Of a stretch of DNA of 6,256 nucleotides, positions 1 through 6,024 are shown in pieces. Below the pieces are notes generated by a model, which saw only the letters and a list, made by a program, of their open reading frames with translations, made no database searches and had not been told where the DNA came from. The stretch comes from Pseudomonadota bacterium. Lineage in GTDB: Bacteria; Desulfobacterota; Desulfobacteria; Desulfobacterales; Desulfobacteraceae. The position numbers and the translations under genes are program-made. The stretch is from NCBI GenBank assembly GCA_018816605.1, contig JAHIVS010000591.1, positions 1 through 6,256 on the forward strand, written 5' to 3'. Positions within the stretch are counted from its first letter, which is position 1; each line of letters begins with the position of its first letter.

Positions 1-1
1 C

Positions 2-2074
2 ACCTTCCTAAGCCTGGTCCGGAAAACACGACAAGGGGTGCTTACCGCCCTGGCCTGCCAGGATATTCCCTTTGAACGACTGATTGAACAACTGGATGTT
101 CAAAGGAATCCCGGTTACCATCCCCTGGTCCAGGTCGGTTTTTCAATGATGGATAAGGGCATTGACGCCTTGACAATGGCCGATGTAATGATTGAAGAGG
201 TACCGGTTAAACGGTCGGTATCCCACAATGACCTCATGCTGTTCATGGTGGAAAGCCAGGGCAGGCTTTCCGGTTCCGTTGCGTATAATTCAGATCTGTT
301 CAACCCGGAAACCATTGACCATATGATCCAGGACTTTAAAGGCCTGGTCGCCCAGGTAGCGGAAACGCCGGATATCTTGATCGCCGACCTTGTGTTTACG
401 GGCAAACAGGCAAACACTTGCCCAGAAAATGCCCTCTCTTTTCTTGGGTCTGAAAAATTGCTGTCCCAGGCCCAAAAGAACGCCTCCCGTGTGCTGGAAA
501 CACCGGACATTACGGAACAAACCCTTCTGGCCATATGGAAATCAGTGCTGGGTCGGGATGCGCTCCAGATCCAGGATAATTTTTTTGAATCCGGTGGCCA
601 TTCCCTTCTGGTCATACAGGTGATCAAACAGGTCAGGGAAACCTTTGGCACAGAGATCTCCATAAAAGACTTCTTTTCAGCCCCCACCATCGTTGAATTT
701 GCCATCAAAATCCGGGAGGCCAAACAAAAAGCGTCGTCTGACTTTCCCCCCATAGCAAAATCCGGCCAGACAAGTGTTCACGGCCTGACCCAAAATCAAC
801 AGCGGCTGTTGACCTTTGAGAAATTTAATGCAGCTCCCGGTATGTTTAACGTGACCGGGGCCCTGCATTTCCATGGAAATCCTGATCCGGAACTGCTTGA
901 ACGCTGTATAAACGAAATTATTGACCGGCATAGTGCCCTGCGAAGCGTCATTTTTTCCAGAAAAGACAGATTGTTTCAAAAAGTGTTGCCCCGGCATGGG
1001 ATTTCTTTGCCCGTCCTCCAGGTTGCGGACGAAAAAGAGATGGAAGCCATCCTGATCAAAAAGGCAGGGCAGGGGTTTGATTTTGAGAACGGACCGCTTG
1101 TGGACGCGGCGTTTTTAAGCGGGAAAAAACAGGTGCTTTTCCTGAATATTCACCATATCGTGTCAGATGGATGGTCCATCCATATTTTTTTTAAGGAGCT
1201 GTGCGCCCTTTATGAAGCCTTCAGGCGAAATGCCCCCTCTCCTCTGGCAAAGGTCAGGCGCCAGTTTATGGATTATGCGGTTTGGCTTGACACTTGTTTG
1301 AAAAACGGGGACTTTCAGGGTCAGATAGACTATTGGAAAAAAAAGATGGCCCATCTGCCCCCTATGCTGGATTTGCCCCTGGACAGGCCCCGGCCTGAAA
1401 AATCAACATTCAGCGGGGATGTCTTTGGGTTTTCCATGGACAGGGCACTCGTGAAAAAGCTCATCGGATTGTCTGCCGGTAAACATGTCAGTCTCTTTAC
1501 CGTCCTCTATGCCGGTTTTGTGATCCTGCTGTCCAAAATAAGCAATCAAACCGATATTCTCATGGCCGCCATGGTTGCCAACCGGAACCACCCGGATACG
1601 CAAGGTATTTTCGGTTCATTTGCCAACCGGATCGCCCTGAGAAGCGATGTCGGATCAGACCCGGTTTTCAGCGTATTTTTAGACCAGGCAAAGCAAACCC
1701 TTGAACAGGCCTTGATGCATCAGGAACTGCCCTTTGAAAGGGTGATTCAGGAAATTGCGACCCAAAGAAATCTGGAGGCACAGCCGTTTTTCCAGGTTTT
1801 TATTGTGTTCCAGACCCTGCTGGCCAAGCAATTGAAAATAGACAACCTGGATGTCACCCTGGAAAATATCCCCTATAAATATGCCAAACAGGATATGAAC
1901 CTTGTGCTCCGCCAGGAAGCAGACAGGATCCAGGGCGCCATTGAATTCAACACCGATCTTTTTTTCGTCCCCACCATTGAGTGGGTGGCCAGTGCTTATC
2001 TGGACCTGTTGTCCCAGGCCGCGGACAACCCGGAACACCGCATTTCCCAATTGTCTGTGCTGAAACAAAAATAA
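2..2074 (+). CDS. Nonribosomal peptide synthetase, C-terminal part: C (partial) - PCP - terminal C
   Basis: This is a 5'-truncated gene. The frame is open from base 2 to the TAA at 2072-2074 (690 residues visible), and the GTG at 38 lies inside a condensation-domain motif, so it is not the start. Residues 1-~120 are the end of a C domain (C6 motif CQDIPFE, C7-like QRNPGYHPL). Residues ~170-244 are a peptidyl carrier protein (FFESGGHSLL) whose phosphopantetheine Ser is codon 602-604. Residues ~260-680 are a complete C domain with C1 (LTQNQQRLL), C2 (RHSALRS), C3 HHIVSDGWS at 1151-1177, C4 (FMDYAVW), C5 (FGSFANRIALR) and C6 (HQELPFE). The intact HHxxxDG implies an active amide-forming domain, and its sequence resembles C domains that accept an L-configured donor. 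No adenylation domain precedes the PCP and no thioesterase follows. Known parallel: VibF ends C1-PCP1-C2 and releases its product onto an amine. By inference, this enzyme may load its PCP from an upstream or separate A domain and release by condensation. The product is unknown. Confidence 0.95.
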   Translation, partial: TFLSLVRKTRQGVLTALACQDIPFERLIEQLDVQRNPGYHPLVQVGFSMMDKGIDALTMADVMIEEVPVKRSVSHNDLMLFMVESQGRLSGSVAYNSDLFNPETIDHMIQDFKGLVAQVAETPDILIADLVFTGKQANTCPENALSFLGSEKLLSQAQKNASRVLETPDITEQTLLAIWKSVLGRDALQIQDNFFESGGHSLLVIQVIKQVRETFGTEISIKDFFSAPTIVEFAIKIREAKQKASSDFPPIAKSGQTSVHGLTQNQQRLLTFEKFNAAPGMFNVTGALHFHGNPDPELLERCINEIIDRHSALRSVIFSRKDRLFQKVLPRHGISLPVLQVADEKEMEAILIKKAGQGFDFENGPLVDAAFLSGKKQVLFLNIHHIVSDGWSIHIFFKELCALYEAFRRNAPSPLAKVRRQFMDYAVWLDTCLKNGDFQGQIDYWKKKMAHLPPMLDLPLDRPRPEKSTFSGDVFGFSMDRALVKKLIGLSAGKHVSLFTVLYAGFVILLSKISNQTDILMAAMVANRNHPDTQGIFGSFANRIALRSDVGSDPVFSVFLDQAKQTLEQALMHQELPFERVIQEIATQRNLEAQPFFQVFIVFQTLLAKQLKIDNLDVTLENIPYKYAKQDMNLVLRQEADRIQGAIEFNTDLFFVPTIEWVASAYLDLLSQAADNPEHRISQLSVLKQK

Positions 2075-2210
2075 AGGTTTCGGGAAATCATACCCAAAGC
2101 CCGGATCTCTTGTCAGGAAAGCCATCCTATCCCTTTTGCCTGGTATGACACCCGGTTTCCAGCCCTAGACCCGGTGATCCGGATCTGAGATCGTGGTTAG
2201 CGGGTATGGG
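2075..2210. other. Spacer between convergent genes
   Basis: This 136-bp gap separates the stops of the NRPS (+) and the peptidase (-). It contains overlapping short palindromes (GATCCGGATC at 2176-2185; GATCT-G-AGATC at 2182-2192) and ACCCGGT twice. I see no G+C-rich stem followed by a T run on either strand, so there is no convincing intrinsic terminator, although a bidirectional one would be expected here. Confidence 0.5.
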
Positions 2211-3524
2211 TCACCTTACCGGTGCCGTCTCCATTTGAACCATTTTTTGCAGGGTATGGGCATAGAGAATCATATTGCCCACCTGGCCTTTGATGGTGGT
2301 ATGCTCATTTTTTGCATGGAAATAATTGGCGCTCGGATCCGGGAACAGATCCACGGGCCCCAGATTGACAAAATTGGAAACCAGCTTGAGGTATGTGCTT
2401 CCCGGCGTAAGAAACACGTAGGGCGTGTATTCAGGATAGGCCGGATACACCTGCTTGTAAGCGTTGATCACAAGATTCAAAAGCGGCTGGTCTTTTGTAT
2501 AATAAAAGGGCTCATAGTGGGAACCGTCGCCTTTTACATACTCCGCCGTTCCGCCAAACACTGCGGCCGACATCCGGGAAGCTTCCAGAAGCTGTTCATT
2601 GGTATTTACGAATCCTGTCCGAAAATTCATGGACAATACCAGTTGATCCCCCTCTTCTGTCACCAGGCCCAGATTGGCCGAAGTGCCGAGGTATTGGATG
2701 GGGGTCATGCCCGGGAGGACCGGGGGAAGTTGGGAAGAAAGGGTAAAGGGGATTCCCAGGCCGCTGCCGTCGGTGCTCATGCCGATTTTGGCTGTGACAA
2801 ATTTAAAGGCTCTTTTATAGGCATTTTCGGAAAGCTGTGACATGCGGGAGCCGACCAGGGCCACAGCGACAACGGCGTTTTTCCCCGTCCAGGGCGTGCT
2901 GCCGTGTGCGGAAATCCCTTTTGAAAAAAGGACCAGGTCTCCCTTTGAAATGCCTTCAAGGGTGTTTTCCGCCACAAATGAGTTATAATCCTGCAGACCG
3001 ATGTCCATTTCCAAAGGGCCCGATAACCCGTAAAATTGATCGGTTTTTCCCGAAGCAAGGGCTCCCTTGTTATCCTGGGCACCCCGCCCCCATACCTCCC
3101 GGTCCGTGATCCGGCCTGAAAAGGGCGGATGGGTCCATTGGGGACGTTCATGGTCTGAGACCGGAACCACATCCAGATGAACCAGCACGCCCACGGATTC
3201 TTTTCCTTCTCCGTATTCCAGGACACCCGCCATGCCATTGGCGGCCTTTCTAACGTTAAAACCCATATTTTGGGCATAGGTTAAAACAAAGGACAGCAGC
3301 GCCGCTGTTTCAGGGGTTACCCCCTCCCCAGAATTTTCCACCGACGGATACTGGATGGTCCTGGATAAAAATTGGACCATTTCACCGGATTCTGCCTGGG
3401 CGCTTTTTCTGATTTGTTCCAGGGAAAGCGTTTTTATGGGAGAATTTAAGGGCCCGCACAGGCCGATGCTCCCCAGAACAAAAACCATGAATAGACTGAG
3501 AACAGGGCAGATTGTTTTTTTCAT
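2211..3524 (-). CDS. Exported M20-family (PepV/Sapep-like) metallopeptidase with deleted catalytic centre
   Basis: The gene encodes 437 residues. The N-terminus is a Sec signal peptide (MKK, then a hydrophobic core to about residue 22). The Cys at 23 is preceded by Leu, so a lipobox is unlikely and a periplasmic protein is expected. M20 landmarks are present in order: H116-x-D118 in VHLDVVPV, the bridging Asp D151 in AQDNKG, the lid-domain His H207 in GISAHGSTP, and a C-terminal metal His candidate H403 in YFHAKNEH. In PepV (known family) the bridging Asp and lid His are about 150 residues apart and enclose the catalytic Glu, the metal-binding Glu next to it and a further metal Asp. Here they are only 56 apart and no Glu-Glu pair is present, so about 94 residues are missing near residues 155-170 (roughly bases 3015-3065). 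The frame is kept. I infer loss of dipeptidase activity, making this an inactive paralogue or a recent pseudogene. The ribosome-binding site is weak (GAGATAG). It faces the NRPS gene convergently. Confidence 0.85.
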   Translation of the reverse strand: MKKTICPVLSLFMVFVLGSIGLCGPLNSPIKTLSLEQIRKSAQAESGEMVQFLSRTIQYPSVENSGEGVTPETAALLSFVLTYAQNMGFNVRKAANGMAGVLEYGEGKESVGVLVHLDVVPVSDHERPQWTHPPFSGRITDREVWGRGAQDNKGALASGKTDQFYGLSGPLEMDIGLQDYNSFVAENTLEGISKGDLVLFSKGISAHGSTPWTGKNAVVAVALVGSRMSQLSENAYKRAFKFVTAKIGMSTDGSGLGIPFTLSSQLPPVLPGMTPIQYLGTSANLGLVTEEGDQLVLSMNFRTGFVNTNEQLLEASRMSAAVFGGTAEYVKGDGSHYEPFYYTKDQPLLNLVINAYKQVYPAYPEYTPYVFLTPGSTYLKLVSNFVNLGPVDLFPDPSANYFHAKNEHTTIKGQVGNMILYAHTLQKMVQMETAPVR

Positions 3525-3583
3525 TTTTTTCTATCTCGAATTGATGACCGGAATTATAAATTTTGATGTCGGAAATCATTGAC

Positions 3584-3611
3584 TTTAGAATATGAGAACA
3601 ATTTTTGTCAA
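3584..3611 (-). promoter_or_regulatory. Probable sigma70-type promoter of the peptidase gene
   Basis: On the minus strand a perfect -35 box TTGACA (3606-3611) is followed after 16 bp by TCTAAA (3584-3589), a 4/6 match to TATAAT, in AT-rich DNA 60-90 bp upstream of the ATG at 3524. A perfect TATAAT also occurs at 3553-3558 but has no good -35 at the right distance. Either could serve as the -10 element. Confidence 0.45.
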
Positions 3612-3765
3612 CCAAAAGAAAAAAAACCATTCTTACTTAAATATAGGTGTACAAATTTATTGCTTTCACCAAATTAACGTTATCGGGAGAAGATACAAAA
3701 TTTCCGAAAATGGCCTATGCTTCGGTTCCTGTTTTGGTTTTATTTCTTAAAATATCCTTTGTCAG

Positions 3766-3782
3766 TGAATATCGGATATTCA
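3766..3782. promoter_or_regulatory. Operator-like palindrome TGAATATC-G-GATATTCA
   Basis: This is a perfect 8-bp inverted repeat with a 1-bp centre, in non-coding AT-rich DNA 145 bp before the good ribosome-binding site at 3914. The symmetry and size fit a dimeric repressor site, but the cognate regulator is not in the window, so the role is inferred. Confidence 0.35.
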
Positions 3783-3814
3783 TCCCAGGCACCGTCAAGT
3801 TCCTGCTGGTACTC

Positions 3815-3826
3815 ACTACCGGTAGT
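3815..3826. promoter_or_regulatory. Perfect 12-bp palindrome ACTACCGGTAGT
   Basis: This self-complementary 12-mer lies 33 bp after the TGAATATC palindrome and about 100 bp before the start codon at 3927. It could be a second operator half or a small cruciform. No function can be assigned from sequence alone, and chance occurrence is possible. Confidence 0.25.
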
Positions 3827-3913
3827 ATTGCCGGGCAGATCAATTCTATCGACTCAGTTTCCCATACCACCGGGTGCCACCTTTGCCTTCCACAAGGAGG
3901 GTCCGGCCATTTC

Positions 3914-3919
3914 AAGGAG
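3914..3919 (+). promoter_or_regulatory. Shine-Dalgarno AAGGAG for the ATG at 3927
   Basis: AAGGAG is followed by 7 bases and then ATG at 3927-3929, which is close to optimal spacing. It selects 3927 over the in-frame ATG at 3921, which would be almost on top of the site. It shows that a translated gene begins, or once began, here. Confidence 0.6.
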
Positions 3920-3926
3920 AATGCAT

Positions 3927-4076
3927 ATGGGAATTAAAAACAAAGCCTTAACAACGAGAAATTTGAAATTCTGGAACATGAAGAATCATCGGGATTCAGG
4001 AAGGCTTTCCACATCAGTATATGTGTGGCTGTCGGCTATTTTCTTTATATATTCGCCTTTTTAATTGTTACGCCAC
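3927..4076 (+). pseudogene. Probable frameshifted N-terminus of a small membrane protein
   Basis: From the well-placed ATG at 3927, the uninterrupted frame gives only 45 residues, ending at the TAA at 4062-4064. The frame one base back, entered at the run of five A at 3936-3940, reads as much more natural protein: a charged stretch (NNEKFEILEHEESSGFRKAF) followed by a single hydrophobic segment (HISICVAVGYFLYIFAFLIV, codons ending near 4069) and TPP. One extra A in the run would join start and body as MGIKKQSLNNEKFEIL and so on. The join suggests either a 1-base deletion or programmed slippage on the A run. Downstream of about 4080 no homology is evident, so the gene also seems truncated. A charged N-terminus followed by a membrane segment would suit a small symporter-associated subunit or the first helix of a transporter, but I do not recognise the family. 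Alternatively, the 45-residue product itself, which also has a hydrophobic end, is the gene. Confidence 0.4.
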
Positions 4077-4293
4077 CGGTGTTCCAGGGCCGGCAGGCAA
4101 AGATGGTCGCTTTTCTGCTTTCCCGAAGCGTCAGCGCAACCGCAGGTTCGGTTTCTTGGTCATCCGGCCGGCACAATGAGTCCTGGTCACAGCTGTCGGG
4201 ATGGCGCATCAAGGCGTATCCCGACAGTATCGGACAGGCAACGAACAGGCCTATAAGGCGGGTGAGGTTTGGTGGTTGGATAGGGTGGGGCAA
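4045..4293 (-). CDS. Doubtful small ORF directly downstream of the patatin gene
   Basis: This would be an 82-codon frame with a TTG start, 12 bp after the patatin stop and preceded by AAGGGAG at good distance (7 bases), so coupling to the operon is possible. The translated product would carry a modest hydrophobic stretch (RLIGLFVACPILSGYA) and then a polar Cys-containing tail. No family is recognised. Against it: the TTG start, a strong 10-bp hairpin inside the frame, and overlap of its 3' end with the membrane-protein remnant on the other strand. I regard it as a candidate only. Confidence 0.2.
   Translation of the reverse strand: MPHPIQPPNLTRLIGLFVACPILSGYALMRHPDSCDQDSLCRPDDQETEPAVALTLRESRKATIFACRPWNTGGVTIKKANI
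4193..4227. repeat. Strong inverted repeat (hairpin)
   Basis: CTGTCGGGAT (4193-4202) and ATCCCGACAG (4218-4227) are perfect reverse complements around a 15-base centre, in which CGC (4205-4207) can also pair with GCG (4214-4216), leaving a six-base loop. It lies ~80 bp beyond the patatin stop. Neither side has a T tract, so it is not a classic intrinsic terminator. It could protect the 3' end of the operon mRNA, act with Rho, or be a dispersed REP-like element. Confidence 0.55.
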
Positions 4294-4305
4294 TTTGAAT
4301 CTCCC

Positions 4306-5775
4306 TTATTGGGGGGTGCAGATTTTATTTTTCAGATCCTGCGGAAAGACCACGGTTCGAGGGGTCCACCCCGGATCCAGTTTTTTCATCCCGTTGAGGA
4401 ACGCTTCCGATTGGTTGAGCAGCTGGGCGGCAGCAATGGACAGGGCCCTTATGGCCGTCCGGTCCAGGTTGAAACTGGTCGGCAGTTCCTGAAGATATCT
4501 TCTGATGCACGGCTCCTTGACATAGTCAAAGGCAAGTTCCGTGAAACTGAAGCTGCTGGATATGGGGACGGGGACTGTGCTTTGGCCCGGGCAGGTTTCC
4601 AGAAGTGAGTTGCAGGACCGGACAGTCTGTGCAAGCTGTGTCATGTTCTCAAAATGCTCCCGCATCATTTCCACACTGTCCAGGGAAACGTCGTCCATTG
4701 GACCGCCGGTGACGACACCCAGAACATCCGTTATTCCCGGCGGTTTGGCAGTTTCATCCCATTTGTGCTGCTTGCTGGTTTTCGCATTGGCCGCAATCAC
4801 CATCAATTGTTTTATGCGGCCCAGATTTTCCTGTGTCACCAGACTCCAGGCAGCGTCGGTCGTGGTAATGGCGTTGTACGGCCCGCGCAGACCCAGATTG
4901 TCGGACAGGCCGCCGTCCAGCAGATGGCAATAGGGCCTTTGTTTTTCACGGTAGGATGCGGCCGCCTTGGCGTCGATTTTCCGGCGGCCGTTGTCCTGTT
5001 TGTCGGACAGACCGTTTTTAATCCATCCGGGAAGCGTTCCGCAGTTTGTCATGCCGTAATTTTTAAGTGTCAACGGGGTAAAGGCCACCGGGAAATCCGA
5101 TGATGCCGCCACCCCCCTGGCAATGGATACCCGGTTTAAATCCGAGCAGAGCAGATCGAACTGGTCCTGGGTAAATTCAAACCGGTGGGCAATGGAGATG
5201 TCCGTTGCATTGAGCAGCATAAACGGGACACTGCCCCGGGGACGCTTGAGCAGGTCGCCAAAGGTCTGCTCTTGAAAGATTTTTTTGTGATAATACTCGG
5301 CGGCAAGATCAATCCGGCTGAAATCCGGAGCTGCCAGACGGCCCCAGTTATACGGATTGAAAAGGCTTAAAATCAGGTCTTTTTCAATGTTTTGGTAAAG
5401 CATTTTTTCCGGGAACTCTTTAAAAAACCGGTCTCGGAAAAGGGCGTAATAGGCTGCTGTAAAGCTTCCGCCCGATACCGATGAGATGATTTCCACATCA
5501 TCGAGCAAAGCCCTTGCCTGTCCGTCAACTGTGTAAAAGATCCGGTCCAGTTCCTGCAAAAGGCCGAAGGAAAAAGCCGCTGCCCGGGTGCCGCCGCCTG
5601 AAAAGGCGAGGATAACAAATGGTTTTTCAGGATCATGTTCCCGGCGAACCACATGGTACCGGTAGCCGTCATCAAGATTGACGGTATCCAGTTCCGGGTT
5701 TACCGGATAGTGGGCGCATCCGGCAGCAACGAGAAACCAAAAAACGATTGAGATGGATTTTATTCTGATAGACAT
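4306..5775 (-). CDS. Patatin-like phospholipase, lipoprotein
   Basis: The gene encodes 489 residues. The N-terminus is a lipoprotein signal: a basic start, a hydrophobic core and LVAAGC with the lipidated Cys at 20, so the mature protein should be anchored to a membrane facing the periplasm or exterior. The patatin fold is marked by the glycine-rich oxyanion loop FSGGGTRAAAFSFG (residues 58-71), the nucleophile elbow SSVSGGSF with Ser101, and the catalytic Asp287 in LLDGGLSDNLG. Ser101 and Asp287 form the Ser-Asp dyad of this family, which hydrolyses acyl esters of phospholipids or related lipids. The first Gly of the usual GxSxG is Ser99, a variant I associate with this longer lipoprotein type. 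The C-terminal ~190 residues contain four Cys (388, 395, 423, 486) but no domain I can name. GGAGGT lies 9 bp before the ATG. The start overlaps the end of the upstream gene by 16 bp, indicating one operon. Substrate is unknown. Confidence 0.9.
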   Translation of the reverse strand: MSIRIKSISIVFWFLVAAGCAHYPVNPELDTVNLDDGYRYHVVRREHDPEKPFVILAFSGGGTRAAAFSFGLLQELDRIFYTVDGQARALLDDVEIISSVSGGSFTAAYYALFRDRFFKEFPEKMLYQNIEKDLILSLFNPYNWGRLAAPDFSRIDLAAEYYHKKIFQEQTFGDLLKRPRGSVPFMLLNATDISIAHRFEFTQDQFDLLCSDLNRVSIARGVAASSDFPVAFTPLTLKNYGMTNCGTLPGWIKNGLSDKQDNGRRKIDAKAAASYREKQRPYCHLLDGGLSDNLGLRGPYNAITTTDAAWSLVTQENLGRIKQLMVIAANAKTSKQHKWDETAKPPGITDVLGVVTGGPMDDVSLDSVEMMREHFENMTQLAQTVRSCNSLLETCPGQSTVPVPISSSFSFTELAFDYVKEPCIRRYLQELPTSFNLDRTAIRALSIAAAQLLNQSEAFLNGMKKLDPGWTPRTVVFPQDLKNKICTPQ

Positions 5776-5999
5776 GAGAAAGGCACCTCCATGGGCAGAA
5801 TGGGATCGGTATCTTTAACAACCTTGTTCTGCATCGACTCTTTGCAGTTTTTCCCGACAAGACAGGTCATTTCAATATCATGATCACCCCGGTTGCACTG
5901 GAACACATGAAGCGCTCCGTTTTGAAAATTTGGACCCTGAAAGACACCATCCAGATTTACATTGCCCTTTCCCGGGCAGGGAACCTTAAAAAATTCCAT
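5760..5999 (-). CDS. Small Cys-containing protein, function unknown, coupled to the patatin gene
   Basis: This is a 79-residue protein. I chose the ATG at 5997-5999 because AAGGAG stands 6 bases ahead of it. The longer frame to 6041 would overlap the upstream gene and has no such site. The protein has no signal peptide or membrane segment, so a cytoplasmic location is likely. It has five Cys (8, 35, 46, 52, 76), three of them clustered in FQCNRGDHDIEMTCLVGKNC with a His and acidic residues. That could be a small metal- or redox-binding knuckle, although the spacing matches no zinc-ribbon or ferredoxin pattern I know. The last 16 bases overlap the start of the lipoprotein gene, so translational coupling is likely and the two products may work together. 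I do not recognise the family. Confidence 0.75.
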   Translation of the reverse strand: MEFFKVPCPGKGNVNLDGVFQGPNFQNGALHVFQCNRGDHDIEMTCLVGKNCKESMQNKVVKDTDPILPMEVPFSCLSE

Positions 6000-6024
6000 G
6001 TTTTTCTCCTTTTTAAAAAAACGG

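Larger units (their letters stand above)
3525..4305. other. Intergenic region without an intact recognisable gene
   Basis: This is a 781-bp stretch between the divergently placed peptidase start and the end of the patatin gene. The first ~260 bp are AT-rich and promoter-like. Next come two perfect palindromes (3766-3782 and 3815-3826), then a strong Shine-Dalgarno sequence at 3914-3919 leading into a broken membrane-protein reading frame, and finally a hairpin at 4193-4227. Longer open frames on the plus strand (for example 3647-3937 and 4025-4492) give peptides of no recognisable family, and the second runs antisense into the patatin gene, so I do not call them genes as such. The region reads as regulatory DNA plus gene remnants. 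Confidence 0.6.

Noticed and set aside
38..40. GTG at 38 as the NRPS start codon
   Set aside because: The open frame continues to the left edge and encodes the expected condensation-domain sequence (LSLVRKTRQGVLTALACQD), so the gene is cut by the window edge.
2075..2210. Bidirectional terminator between the convergent genes
   Set aside because: Only short palindromes without a T run were found, not a usable terminator stem.
2193..2840. Long plus-strand open frame (215 codons)
   Set aside because: It runs antisense to the M20 peptidase gene, has no ribosome-binding site and gives a low-complexity basic peptide without recognisable motifs. The minus strand carries clear M20 motifs.
3450..3465. 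Lipobox in the M20 peptidase signal peptide (Cys23)
   Set aside because: The residue before Cys is Leu, not Gly, Ala or Ser, so a lipoprotein signal is unlikely.
3647..3937. Plus-strand open frame of 96 codons in the spacer
   Set aside because: It has no suitable ribosome-binding site, contains both palindromes and gives a peptide without recognisable domain. It is better explained as non-coding.
4025..4492. Plus-strand open frame of 155 codons as a full gene
   Set aside because: Only its first part (upstream of ~4080, joined to the ATG at 3927) looks protein-like. The rest has no recognisable features and its end runs antisense through the patatin C-terminus.
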